Made by a program: the position numbers and the translations under genes. From contig JANDJL010000002.1 of the NCBI GenBank assembly GCA_024330965.1, positions 146,684 through 210,683 of the forward strand: a stretch of DNA of 64,000 nt, in the 5' to 3' direction. Source of the DNA: Nitrospira sp. Its GTDB lineage: Bacteria; Nitrospirota; Nitrospiria; Nitrospirales; Nitrospiraceae. The notes below the pieces were generated by a model. That model had not been told where the DNA came from. It ran no database searches and saw only the letters and a program-made list of their open reading frames with translations. Positions 16,991-24,977 of this stretch are shown here, piece after piece; within the stretch, counting starts at the first letter, position 1, and each line of letters begins with the position of its first letter.

Positions 16991-17974
16991 ATGAAAGCTC
17001 TGGTTACCGGCGCAACAGGCTTTGTAGGGGGCGCAGTGGCTCGCGCGCTCGTGCGAGCAGGATACGGAGTCCGCGTCTTGACCAGACCCGACGCCGACAT
17101 GAGCAATCTCGATGGACTGCCGGTCGAGCGGGTTGTCGGCGACCTGCGAGATCCCGCCTCCCTCCGAGCAGCGCTGAAGGGGTGTCCGCACCTCTATCAC
17201 GTCGCCGCCCACTACGCCCTCTGGGCGAGAGATCCTTCCATTTTTTACGAGGTGAACGTGACCGGTACGGTCAATCTGCTGGAGGCCGCACGCGAGGTCG
17301 GCACAGAGCGCATCGTCTATTGCAGCACGATCGGGGCCATCGGATTGCCGCCGAATGGAGGGCTCGGCACCGAGGAGACACCCGTGTCACTAGCACAAAT
17401 GGCGGGACACTACAAACGATCCAAGTATCTCGCCGAGCAGGAAGTCGTGCGCTTCGCCAAGGAGGGGCTGCCGGTCGTCATTGTCAATCCCAGCGCGCCC
17501 GTCGGTGAAGGGGATGTGAAGCCAACACCTACCGGCCGGATCATCGTTGACTTCATGAAGGGCCGCATGCCTGCCTATATCGAGACCGGCATGAACATCG
17601 TGGACGTGGACGACGTGGCGCAAGGCCATCTGCTCGCCATGGAAAAGGGACGGATCGGTGAGCGGTATATTCTCGGCGGCAAGAACCTGTTGTTACGCGA
17701 GGTGTTCGACATTCTAAGCCGGATCACCGGCATCAAAGCCCCAGCTTTAAAGCTGCCGCGGCTGGCCGTCCTGCCCCTTGCCTATGCCAATCATTGGCTT
17801 GCCAATGCGACCGGAAAACCACCCCGTATCCCGCTCGAAGGCGTGAAGATGGCCAAGTACAAGATGCACTACGACTGTTCCAAGGCGATTCGGGAGCTAG
17901 GCATTCCCCAAACACCTCCCGAAGTCGCCCTCGAAAAGGCCGTGCGGTGGTTTAAAGATCACGGCTACGCCTGA
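16991..17974 (+). CDS. hpnA: Hopanoid-associated sugar epimerase HpnA
   Basis: The 327-residue protein is an extended short-chain dehydrogenase: the NAD-binding GATGFVGG is at residues 7-14 and the catalytic YxxxK is YKRSK. Phrases such as DPSIFYEVNVTGTVNLLEAAREVG and IVNPSAPVGEGDVKPTPTGRIIVDFM are characteristic of HpnA-type dihydroflavonol-reductase-like proteins found with hopanoid genes. It is thought to act on the sugar-derived side chain of extended hopanoids. It lies 85 bases downstream of the prenyl synthase. Confidence 0.9.
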   Translation: MKALVTGATGFVGGAVARALVRAGYGVRVLTRPDADMSNLDGLPVERVVGDLRDPASLRAALKGCPHLYHVAAHYALWARDPSIFYEVNVTGTVNLLEAAREVGTERIVYCSTIGAIGLPPNGGLGTEETPVSLAQMAGHYKRSKYLAEQEVVRFAKEGLPVVIVNPSAPVGEGDVKPTPTGRIIVDFMKGRMPAYIETGMNIVDVDDVAQGHLLAMEKGRIGERYILGGKNLLLREVFDILSRITGIKAPALKLPRLAVLPLAYANHWLANATGKPPRIPLEGVKMAKYKMHYDCSKAIRELGIPQTPPEVALEKAVRWFKDHGYA

Positions 17975-18042
17975 CAGATCCCCCTTTTACGGAGTCTGGC
18001 ACCCTCTCCCAATCTTGAAGATCGGCTGGCAAGAATGCTACG

Positions 18043-18933
18043 GTGCCCCCGCTAGATCAAAACCCGCTCATGTCGATGGACGTCGTCATTCTGTTCTTAC
18101 AAACCATCGCGCTCCGCCCTTATGTCTTTCTGTTTCTCGCGACGTTCCTCTATGCCGCCACGCAACTGCTCGGCTGGCGCCGCACCTGGCGTTTCTGGCT
18201 TATCAGTTGGGCGACGGCATTCATCTGTGAATACGCCTCCACCCACATTGGGATCCCTTTCGGCTGGTATTTTTATAATGGCTCCACGGTGGGGCAAGAA
18301 CTCTACATCGCCAACATTCCCTTCATAGATTCGATCTCGTTCAGTTTCCTGCTCTACGCTGCCTATTGTGTCGCCCTGTGCCTCCTCCTCCCCTTGGAGA
18401 CACCGTCGCACCCCGAGCGTGCCACCGTTCGTTCCAGGTGGAGCAAGCTTGCACGGTTGCGCTTCGATGAGAAGACCGCCACCCGTCCGCCAGTCCTCGC
18501 CTTAACCATCTTCCTGTTCGTGTTCATCGATATGGTCATCGATCCGGTCGCATTGCGCGGTGACCGGTGGTTTCTCGGCAAGATTTATTACTATCCGGAT
18601 CCTGGCTTTCACTTCGGTGTCCCCATCTCCAACTACATCGGCTGGGCGGTAGTCGGAGCTGTTTCTTTTGTTCTCTATATTCCACTCGAACGCCGGTTGC
18701 CGCCTCTCGCCCCTTCCGACTCGGCAACCTCTTTCTTGTTTCTCGGCGCCGGTTTGTATTACGCCGTCTTGTTGTTCAATCTCGGCGCCACCTTCTGGAT
18801 CGGCGAATGGATGATGGGACTCAGCGGTCTCCTGATGCACCTGCCGATTCTGGGACTGCTGATCTATCGTGTCGTGGAGTTTTCTCCCACCCTTTATCCC
18901 TCATACCGCAGCAACGTCCCGGTGAAAGACTGA
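18043..18933 (+). CDS. Carotenoid biosynthesis protein, CruF/DUF422-like integral membrane protein
   Basis: From the GTG at 18043 this gives 296 residues; an ATG at 18070 is a plausible alternative. There are about seven hydrophobic segments. FICEYASTHIGIPFGWYFY and FVFIDMVIDPVALRGDRW are hallmarks of the CruF/bisanhydrobacterioruberin-hydratase family (PF04240), which hydrates carotenoid ends. It is located 68 bases after hpnA in an isoprenoid cluster. Whether this member acts on carotenoids or another polyprenyl compound is not decided by sequence. Confidence 0.82.
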   Translation: MPPLDQNPLMSMDVVILFLQTIALRPYVFLFLATFLYAATQLLGWRRTWRFWLISWATAFICEYASTHIGIPFGWYFYNGSTVGQELYIANIPFIDSISFSFLLYAAYCVALCLLLPLETPSHPERATVRSRWSKLARLRFDEKTATRPPVLALTIFLFVFIDMVIDPVALRGDRWFLGKIYYYPDPGFHFGVPISNYIGWAVVGAVSFVLYIPLERRLPPLAPSDSATSFLFLGAGLYYAVLLFNLGATFWIGEWMMGLSGLLMHLPILGLLIYRVVEFSPTLYPSYRSNVPVKD

Positions 18934-18968
18934 GAGGACGGGGTTCGCAGTCTGAGTTGATTCCCTGT

Positions 18969-19358
18969 ATGATGAGAAAAGTGGGAGCCATTCGTCACAC
19001 GATACACCGAGGGTCAGCTATCGCGGCGCGTTCATGGATGATCGCCCTGGTGTGCATCTGTACGTTATCGTGGCATCTTTCCATGGTTCACGCAGCCGAC
19101 AAGACCATTCAACATGTCGTTGGCACCGTCACGGCCATTGATCACAAACGCCTGGTCGTCCAGACCTTCAAGGGCTCGACGGTTTCGATCAAGCTGACGA
19201 AACAGGTTCGGTTCAAAAACAAAACCGACCCCCAATCCAATCGCCCTCCCGTCGTCGGCGATCGAGTGATCGTGGAGGCTGTACGAGACAAGAAGACCCT
19301 GACCGCCACCATCGTCCACTATTCGCCCATGAGCCAGCTCCAGGAGTCGCGGGAGTAA
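18969..19358 (+). CDS. Exported beta-rich protein (DUF5666-like)
   Basis: A 129-residue protein starting at ATGATG at 18969, with a signal peptide (SWMIALVCICTLSWHLSMVHAA). The mature part is an OB-like barrel, HVVGTVTAIDHKRLVVQTFKG followed by VVGDRVIVEAVRDKKTLTATIV, the pattern of small periplasmic DUF5666-type proteins. Function is unknown. The next gene begins 9 bases downstream. Confidence 0.72.
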   Translation: MMRKVGAIRHTIHRGSAIAARSWMIALVCICTLSWHLSMVHAADKTIQHVVGTVTAIDHKRLVVQTFKGSTVSIKLTKQVRFKNKTDPQSNRPPVVGDRVIVEAVRDKKTLTATIVHYSPMSQLQESRE

Positions 19359-19367
19359 CCGTTTGCC

Positions 19368-19826
19368 ATGACCACCATCCGATTCTTCCGCTTCTCGCAT
19401 GACTCTTCCCGGCAGGGAGGGCTTCGCCAGGTAATCCTGCGCGTCGTGATCACCGCAGTGGCGGTGTTCTTGGCCGTCTCAACCGTTCCCGGCTTGGAAG
19501 CAGAGAGTCTCACGGCAGGCGTCGCGGCGGTCTTTGTGCTGACCATACTCAACCTAATCCTCCGGCCGATCCTCCTGCTGGTCACCCTTCCTTTGATCGT
19601 CTTCACCTTGGGACTCTTCCTCGTCATCCTCAACGCCTTGCTGCTGGAATTGACGGCCTATTTGGTGAAAGGGTTTACGGTCTCCGGGTTCTGGTCGGCG
19701 GTCGGCGGAGCGCTGGTCATCAGCATCGTGACGACCGTGCTCAACAGTTTGATTGGCGACCGCCACTTGCCCCCGACCTTTCCCCACGAGCCCCGCCGCC
19801 CTCCCAAGATCATCAATCCTGAATGA
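19368..19826 (+). CDS. Phage holin family IV-like membrane protein (YvlD type)
   Basis: The 152-residue protein has four hydrophobic segments and the family phrases LTILNLILRPILLLVTLPL and FTLGLFLVILNALLLELTAYLV, typical of the 4-TM holin-superfamily proteins encoded in many chromosomes. Despite the name there is no phage context. Probably co-transcribed with the DUF5666-like gene 9 bases upstream. Confidence 0.87.
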   Translation: MTTIRFFRFSHDSSRQGGLRQVILRVVITAVAVFLAVSTVPGLEAESLTAGVAAVFVLTILNLILRPILLLVTLPLIVFTLGLFLVILNALLLELTAYLVKGFTVSGFWSAVGGALVISIVTTVLNSLIGDRHLPPTFPHEPRRPPKIINPE

Positions 19827-20111
19827 GCGGAGTCACGGCGCGGCCGTACCAGCCGTAGGTGTCTTGACGAGTTCGGCCTCCGGGCAGCCCCTCTCATAAC
19901 AACGGAGTCCATACGTCTGGCTTGCCCTCGGCCGCGCCCCACGTTCCAACAGCCTTCGCCTTGACTGAGCCACCGTGCTGAAGCTAGGCTACCCCCTCGT
20001 CTCCCACGAACGTGGAGGGAGGAATCTATCGGCTCCCTCCATCATGGTGGCGCGGGCCTGATATGTCGGCGACATCTTCTTTTCATTCTTCAATTCGATG
20101 AGACATTCGAC

Positions 20112-21110
20112 ATGATCACCATTGTCACATGGGCACTCATCGTCCTGCTGATCGTCGTCCTGATCGGATTCACCCTCTACCTGCTCTTTCCCCGCAAATA
20201 CGAATCGGCCGACTCCGTCGCCAATTCCTATGATGACTGGACGAATGACGGCATTCTCGAGTTCTACTGGGGCGAACACATTCATCTCGGGCACTACGGT
20301 TCTCCACCCCGCAAAAAGGATTTTCGCCAAGCTAAGTCGGACTTCGTGCATGAAATGGCGCGGTGGGGCGGCATCGACAGACTCCCTCCCGGCACGACGG
20401 TGTTGGATGTGGGGTGCGGCATCGGCGGCAGCAGCCGGATCCTCGCACGGGAGTATGGCTTCGCCGTCACAGGCATCACCCTCAGCCCGCAACAAGTCAG
20501 GCGCGCTCAAGAACTCACCCCTCCGGAGGTGAATGCCCGCTTCCAGATCGATGATGCGTTGGCGCTATCGTTCCCCGATGCCAGTTTTGATGTGGTCTGG
20601 TCGGTCGAGGCCGGTCCCCACATGCCGGATAAGGCTCTGTTCGCCAGAGAGCTCATGCGCGTCCTGAAACCGGGCGGCATTCTGCTTGTCGCCGATTGGA
20701 ATCAGCGGGACGATCGTCAGGTTCCACTCCGTTTTTGGGAACGGCTGGTGATGCGGCAACTGCTCGACCAGTGGGCTCATCCGGCCTTCGCCAGCATCGA
20801 ACAGTTTTCGGAATTACTGGAGGCCACAGGGCTGGTGGAAGGCTCTGTCATCACAGCCGATTGGACTGCGGAAACCTTACCCTCATGGCTTGATTCCATT
20901 TGGCAGGGAATTCTCCGTCCGGAAGGGCTTGTGCGGTTCGGCCTGGTCGGAGTGATCAAATCATTGCGAGAAGTCCCCACGTTCCTGTTGATGAGGCTGG
21001 CATTTGGAACAGGGCTCTGCCGCTTTGGCATGTTCCGGGCGGTGCGCGCCGATGTCCCCACAAGCGAGATTCTGTCCTCACAGGCGGAGGAGAGGCTTGT
21101 CCGATCATGA
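20112..21110 (+). CDS. Membrane-anchored SAM-dependent methyltransferase (MPBQ/tocopherol-methyltransferase-like)
   Basis: The 332-residue protein has an N-terminal transmembrane helix (residues about 3-27). The class I methyltransferase core follows: motif I VLDVGCGIGGSS, then GITLSPQQVRRA and the post-I region FPDASFDVVWSVEAGPHMPDK. This combination resembles gamma-tocopherol/2-methyl-6-phytylbenzoquinone methyltransferases. A prenylated-quinone or other lipid substrate is likely given the isoprenoid genes upstream, but not shown. About 285 bases of apparently empty sequence precede it. Confidence 0.85.
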   Translation: MITIVTWALIVLLIVVLIGFTLYLLFPRKYESADSVANSYDDWTNDGILEFYWGEHIHLGHYGSPPRKKDFRQAKSDFVHEMARWGGIDRLPPGTTVLDVGCGIGGSSRILAREYGFAVTGITLSPQQVRRAQELTPPEVNARFQIDDALALSFPDASFDVVWSVEAGPHMPDKALFARELMRVLKPGGILLVADWNQRDDRQVPLRFWERLVMRQLLDQWAHPAFASIEQFSELLEATGLVEGSVITADWTAETLPSWLDSIWQGILRPEGLVRFGLVGVIKSLREVPTFLLMRLAFGTGLCRFGMFRAVRADVPTSEILSSQAEERLVRS

Positions 21111-21336
21111 GTATTCCGTACCGACGCTCGGTTGAATGACCGAGCACCGACCGGTGATCGGCGTCTTTCCGATTCTCAGGCCATCGAGGTCCAGAAAGGC
21201 GCCGCTTCACCCTGTTCCTACTCAGCGGAACCTAGCCAACACCCAACGCTGCCACCAAGATGCCGGTAAGGCTATCTGCGGGAGCCGGTCACTCACCAAG
21301 AGACGGCGCCGTCCCGTCACCCCAGCGGAACGGTGA

Positions 21337-21579
21337 TCACCTCCATCGTCGAATGGCGTCGCACATGGTCTTGAAAGCTACGGTTTGACTGCCGAGTTCC
21401 GACAGGCAGGCTCGGCACAGACAAACGTCATCCGGGACGTCACGGCCAATGACGCTTCGTTTATCCGGTGGGATGGACGCCGAGAAGCACCAACAGTCGG
21501 TCGAACCGGCAACCACACCACAGTTGTTGGGTTGCTGGCACTGTGGGCAAAGAGATGGATCGCGTAGGGAATCGTTCAC
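21337..21579 (-). CDS. Cysteine-rich CWC family protein
   Basis: The start is a GTG at 21579 that overlaps the metE stop codon (GTGA), so translation is likely coupled to MetE. The 80-residue product has CPQCQQPNNCGVVAG, then DCWCF and CLCRACL, the signature of cysteine-rich CWC proteins, presumably metal-binding. It is the last gene of the B12-riboswitch operon nrdA-nrdB-metE. Its function is unknown; the coupling hints at a link with methionine synthesis or with zinc for MetE. Confidence 0.82.
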   Translation of the reverse strand: MNDSLRDPSLCPQCQQPNNCGVVAGSTDCWCFSASIPPDKRSVIGRDVPDDVCLCRACLSELGSQTVAFKTMCDAIRRWR

Positions 21580-23885
21580 GACGAGGTCCCGCTCAGTTGG
21601 CGACGGACCTGTCGCGCGGCCTCCACCATGTTGGTCAGCGCCGCCTCGACTTCCGGCCACCTTCTGGTCTTGAGCCCGCAATCGGGATTCACCCAGAGCC
21701 GATCCGCCGGCACCACACGTTGCGCCCGTGCCAACAGCTCGACCATTTCGGCGGTGGACGGCACCCGCGGTGAGTGGATGTCATAGACGCCTGGGCCGAT
21801 CTCGTTGGGATACTGAAAGCGGGCGAACTCACCCAACAGCTCCATTTTTGAGCGGGATGTTTCGATTGAGATAACATCGGCATCCAGTTCGGCAATCACC
21901 TCCAAAATGTCCCCGAATTCCGAGTAGCACATATGAGTGTGAATCTGCGTCTCATCACGCACCCCGCCGGTAGTCAGCCTGAACGCCTCGACTGCCCAGC
22001 GAAGGTATGCTTGCCAGTGCTTGCGCCGCAGCGGCAGTCCCTCCCGCAAGGCCGGCTCATCAACCTGGATCATGGCGATGCCAGCCCGTTCCAGATCGAG
22101 CACCTCATCGCGAAGCGCGAGGGCGATCTGTCGGCAGGTTGCTTCACGCGGCTGATCGTCCCTCACAAAGGACCACTGGAGCATCGTGACAGGCCCGGTA
22201 AGCATCCCCTTCACAGGGCGAGTGGTGAGTGACTGCACATAGAGAGCCCATTCGACGGTCATGGGACGGGGGCGTGCGACATCGCCGACAATGATCGGTG
22301 GCTTGACGCAACGGGATCCATAACTTTGCACCCACCCCTGTTCAGTAATGATGAACCCGTCTAATTGCTCCCCAAAGTACTCCACCATGTCGGTCCGTTC
22401 AAATTCGCCATGCACCAATACATCCAGACCCATGGCTTCTTGTCTTTGCACGCACCGACGAATCTCATCTTTGAGAAAGGCTTGGTACTCTTCCAGTGCC
22501 ATCCGGCCAGCCTTCCAAGCAGCCCTGGCCGCTCGCACTGCTTCAGTCTGGGGGAACGACCCGATCGTGGTCGTGGGAAGCAACGGCAAGTGGAACCGTG
22601 TCCGCTGTTTGGCCGCCCGCATGGGATATGGCGAACACCGACGCAACATCGATGCCGTTACGGCTTTCATGCGATCTCGCACGGCGGGATTGCAGACCAG
22701 TGGTGAATTGGCTCGCGCGGCTTTCACCCTGCGAGACTCTTCGAACAGGGGTCCCACTGCCCGGTCTGAGTCCGCTGCATCGGCAAGAGCCCGCACCTCG
22801 GCTAACTTTTGCTCCGCGAATGCCAGCCAGTCACGGATCCCACTGTTCAGTTTCCTTTCTTGACGGACATCGACGGGGACATGGAGCAGGGAACAGGACG
22901 GCGCCACCAGCACCCGCTCCGATCCCAAGGTCATGACGGCACGTCGGACCATCGCATGGGCTCTATCAAGATCAGTTCTCCAGATATTCCGGCCGTCAAT
23001 CACCCCCATGGACAGACTCATCGATGGAGGCAATGAAGCCATGACTTGATCCAACTGCTCTGGTGCCCGAACCAGATCAACGTGCACAGCCTCGCAGCCC
23101 GACGTTACGGCGATCGAGAGCTGGTCTTCGAGCGCACCAAAGTAGGTAGTCAGCAACAGGTTGGGACGGGGGTTCTTGGCCGTCAGGCGGGCCAATGCCA
23201 GGTGATAGGCTTCCTTCGCCTGATGATCGAGATCAAGCGCGAGGCAGGGTTCGTCAAGCTGAACCCACCTCACCGCTTGCGCAGCTAGCTCGACAAGGAG
23301 CTGCTCGTACACCGGCACCAACTCATCCAGCAGGTACAAAGGAGTGACGCCCCGATCACCTGTTTCTATTTTCGACAGCAACAGAAAGGTGACGGGACCG
23401 AGGATCACCGGTCGAGGCTCGATACCAAACACTCGAGCCTCGTTGATTTCTGCCAACAGTTTCGAGGCATCGAGCGAAAACCTCTGGGCCCGATCCAGTT
23501 CCGGCACGATGTAGTGATAGTTTGTGTCGAACCACTTCGTCATCTCCAACGCCGGCACATCGATGCCGGTCCGCTGATCTTGGAGCCCTCGCGCCATGGC
23601 AAAGTAGCGGGTCAACGGGTCGGCAATCGTTTGGTACCGTGCTGGCACAGCGCCAACAGTGACGGCCATGTCCAACACGTGGTCGTAGAGCGAAAAGTCT
23701 CCCACGGGAATGTGGTCGATTCCTGCTTGTTTCATCGCCAGCCAATGACGGCGTCTCACGTCGCTGGCAACCCCTTCAAGCTCATTGGCCTGGAGCCGGC
23801 CAGACCAGAACGATTCGAGCGCTCGTTTCAGCTCACGCAAAGCCCCGATCCTCGGATAACCGAGGCAGGTGGCAAGAACAGCCAT
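21576..23885 (-). CDS. metE: Cobalamin-independent methionine synthase
   Basis: The 769-residue protein begins LATCLGYPRIGALRELKRALESFW, the usual MetE N-terminus, and has the C-terminal catalytic barrel with zinc ligands in HTHMCYSEFGD (His and Cys), an acidic ligand downstream and NPDCGLKTR (Cys). It transfers methyl from 5-methyltetrahydropteroyl-triglutamate to homocysteine without B12. It follows nrdB by 69 bases and has GAAAGGA as ribosome-binding site. It lies in an operon headed by a cobalamin riboswitch, so it should be made only when B12 is scarce. Confidence 0.96.
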   Translation of the reverse strand: MAVLATCLGYPRIGALRELKRALESFWSGRLQANELEGVASDVRRRHWLAMKQAGIDHIPVGDFSLYDHVLDMAVTVGAVPARYQTIADPLTRYFAMARGLQDQRTGIDVPALEMTKWFDTNYHYIVPELDRAQRFSLDASKLLAEINEARVFGIEPRPVILGPVTFLLLSKIETGDRGVTPLYLLDELVPVYEQLLVELAAQAVRWVQLDEPCLALDLDHQAKEAYHLALARLTAKNPRPNLLLTTYFGALEDQLSIAVTSGCEAVHVDLVRAPEQLDQVMASLPPSMSLSMGVIDGRNIWRTDLDRAHAMVRRAVMTLGSERVLVAPSCSLLHVPVDVRQERKLNSGIRDWLAFAEQKLAEVRALADAADSDRAVGPLFEESRRVKAARANSPLVCNPAVRDRMKAVTASMLRRCSPYPMRAAKQRTRFHLPLLPTTTIGSFPQTEAVRAARAAWKAGRMALEEYQAFLKDEIRRCVQRQEAMGLDVLVHGEFERTDMVEYFGEQLDGFIITEQGWVQSYGSRCVKPPIIVGDVARPRPMTVEWALYVQSLTTRPVKGMLTGPVTMLQWSFVRDDQPREATCRQIALALRDEVLDLERAGIAMIQVDEPALREGLPLRRKHWQAYLRWAVEAFRLTTGGVRDETQIHTHMCYSEFGDILEVIAELDADVISIETSRSKMELLGEFARFQYPNEIGPGVYDIHSPRVPSTAEMVELLARAQRVVPADRLWVNPDCGLKTRRWPEVEAALTNMVEAARQVRRQLSGTSS

Positions 23886-23954
23886 AGTCTGGATTCCTTT
23901 CGTTCAACGCACACCGTTCTCTGACACGCCGCGCAACCAGCCGGCCCATGTTCG

Positions 23955-24977
23955 TCAGAACGCTTCATCGAGGGTTACCTCTCCCGTCACTCCGACTTGG
24001 TAAGCCGACACCCGCCGTTCGAAAAAATTGGCGAGTTCTTGCACGTCTTGGAGATCCATGAAAGGGAACGGATTCCTCGACCCGTATCGTTTTTTGAAAC
24101 CGAGCGCCATAAGCCGCTGATCGGCAACAAACTCGAGGTAGCGCTGCATATCGCGGAGGGACAGCCCAACAATCCCTTCACCCAACAAATCCTGTGCGAA
24201 CAAGAGCTCGCAGGCCACGGCATCCTCGATCATCAGTTGCACATCAGCTTCGAGCGCGTCGTTGAACAATGCCGGCTCCTCGCGCCGCACCTGATTCGCC
24301 ACCTCGAACGCAAAGGCCATGTGGCCGCTCTCGTCACGAAACACCCAGTTGGTTCCACTGGCCAGTCCGTGCAGGAGCCCACGCGACCGCAGAAAGTACA
24401 CATAGGCAAAGGCCGCAAAGAAAAACAGTCCTTCGATACAGGCAGCAAAACACAGCAGGTTTCGGACAAATTGGCCCCGCTTCTCGCGGGAGTCCAACAC
24501 ATCGAGCCGGTGAATGGAATCCATCCATCGAAAACAGAAATCCGCCTTGCGGCGGATGGATGGCACGGTCTCGACGGCGGCGAATGACGCAAATCGCTCG
24601 CTGGGGTTCTCGATGTACGTATCCAGCAGCGTCAGGTAAAACTGCACGTGCAGGGCCTCTTCAAAAAGCTGGCGTGAGAGATACATGCGTGCCTCCGGCG
24701 CGTTGATGTGCCGGTATAGATTGAGCACCAGATTATTGGCCACGATGGAATCCCCGGTCGCAAAGAATGCGACGAGCCGCTGTACGAGATGGCGCTCGGC
24801 CGGAGTCATTTTGGCTCGCAGATCACCAAGGTCCGTCGAAAAATCCACTTCCTCTACCGTCCAGGTATTTTTGATGGCGGCACGGTACATCTCATAGAAG
24901 ACGGGGTACGTCATGGGGCGGAGGGTGAGACAGAACCCAGGATCGAGTAACCGCGCTGGTCGTTGGACATGGCTCAT
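23955..24977 (-). CDS. nrdB: Ribonucleoside-diphosphate reductase, small (R2) subunit
   Basis: I start at the ATG at 24977, which overlaps the nrdA stop (ATGA) and has GAGG seven bases upstream; an ATG at 24983 is also in frame. The 340-residue protein has the di-iron ligands in FATGDSIVANN (Asp), FEEALHVQFY (Glu, His), IEGLFFF (Glu) and RDESGHMAF (Glu, His). The radical-site Tyr is present four residues after the first His (HVQFY), so it looks like a tyrosyl-radical class Ia enzyme rather than class Ic. It generates the radical for NrdA and needs oxygen. Confidence 0.94.
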   Translation of the reverse strand: MSHVQRPARLLDPGFCLTLRPMTYPVFYEMYRAAIKNTWTVEEVDFSTDLGDLRAKMTPAERHLVQRLVAFFATGDSIVANNLVLNLYRHINAPEARMYLSRQLFEEALHVQFYLTLLDTYIENPSERFASFAAVETVPSIRRKADFCFRWMDSIHRLDVLDSREKRGQFVRNLLCFAACIEGLFFFAAFAYVYFLRSRGLLHGLASGTNWVFRDESGHMAFAFEVANQVRREEPALFNDALEADVQLMIEDAVACELLFAQDLLGEGIVGLSLRDMQRYLEFVADQRLMALGFKKRYGSRNPFPFMDLQDVQELANFFERRVSAYQVGVTGEVTLDEAF

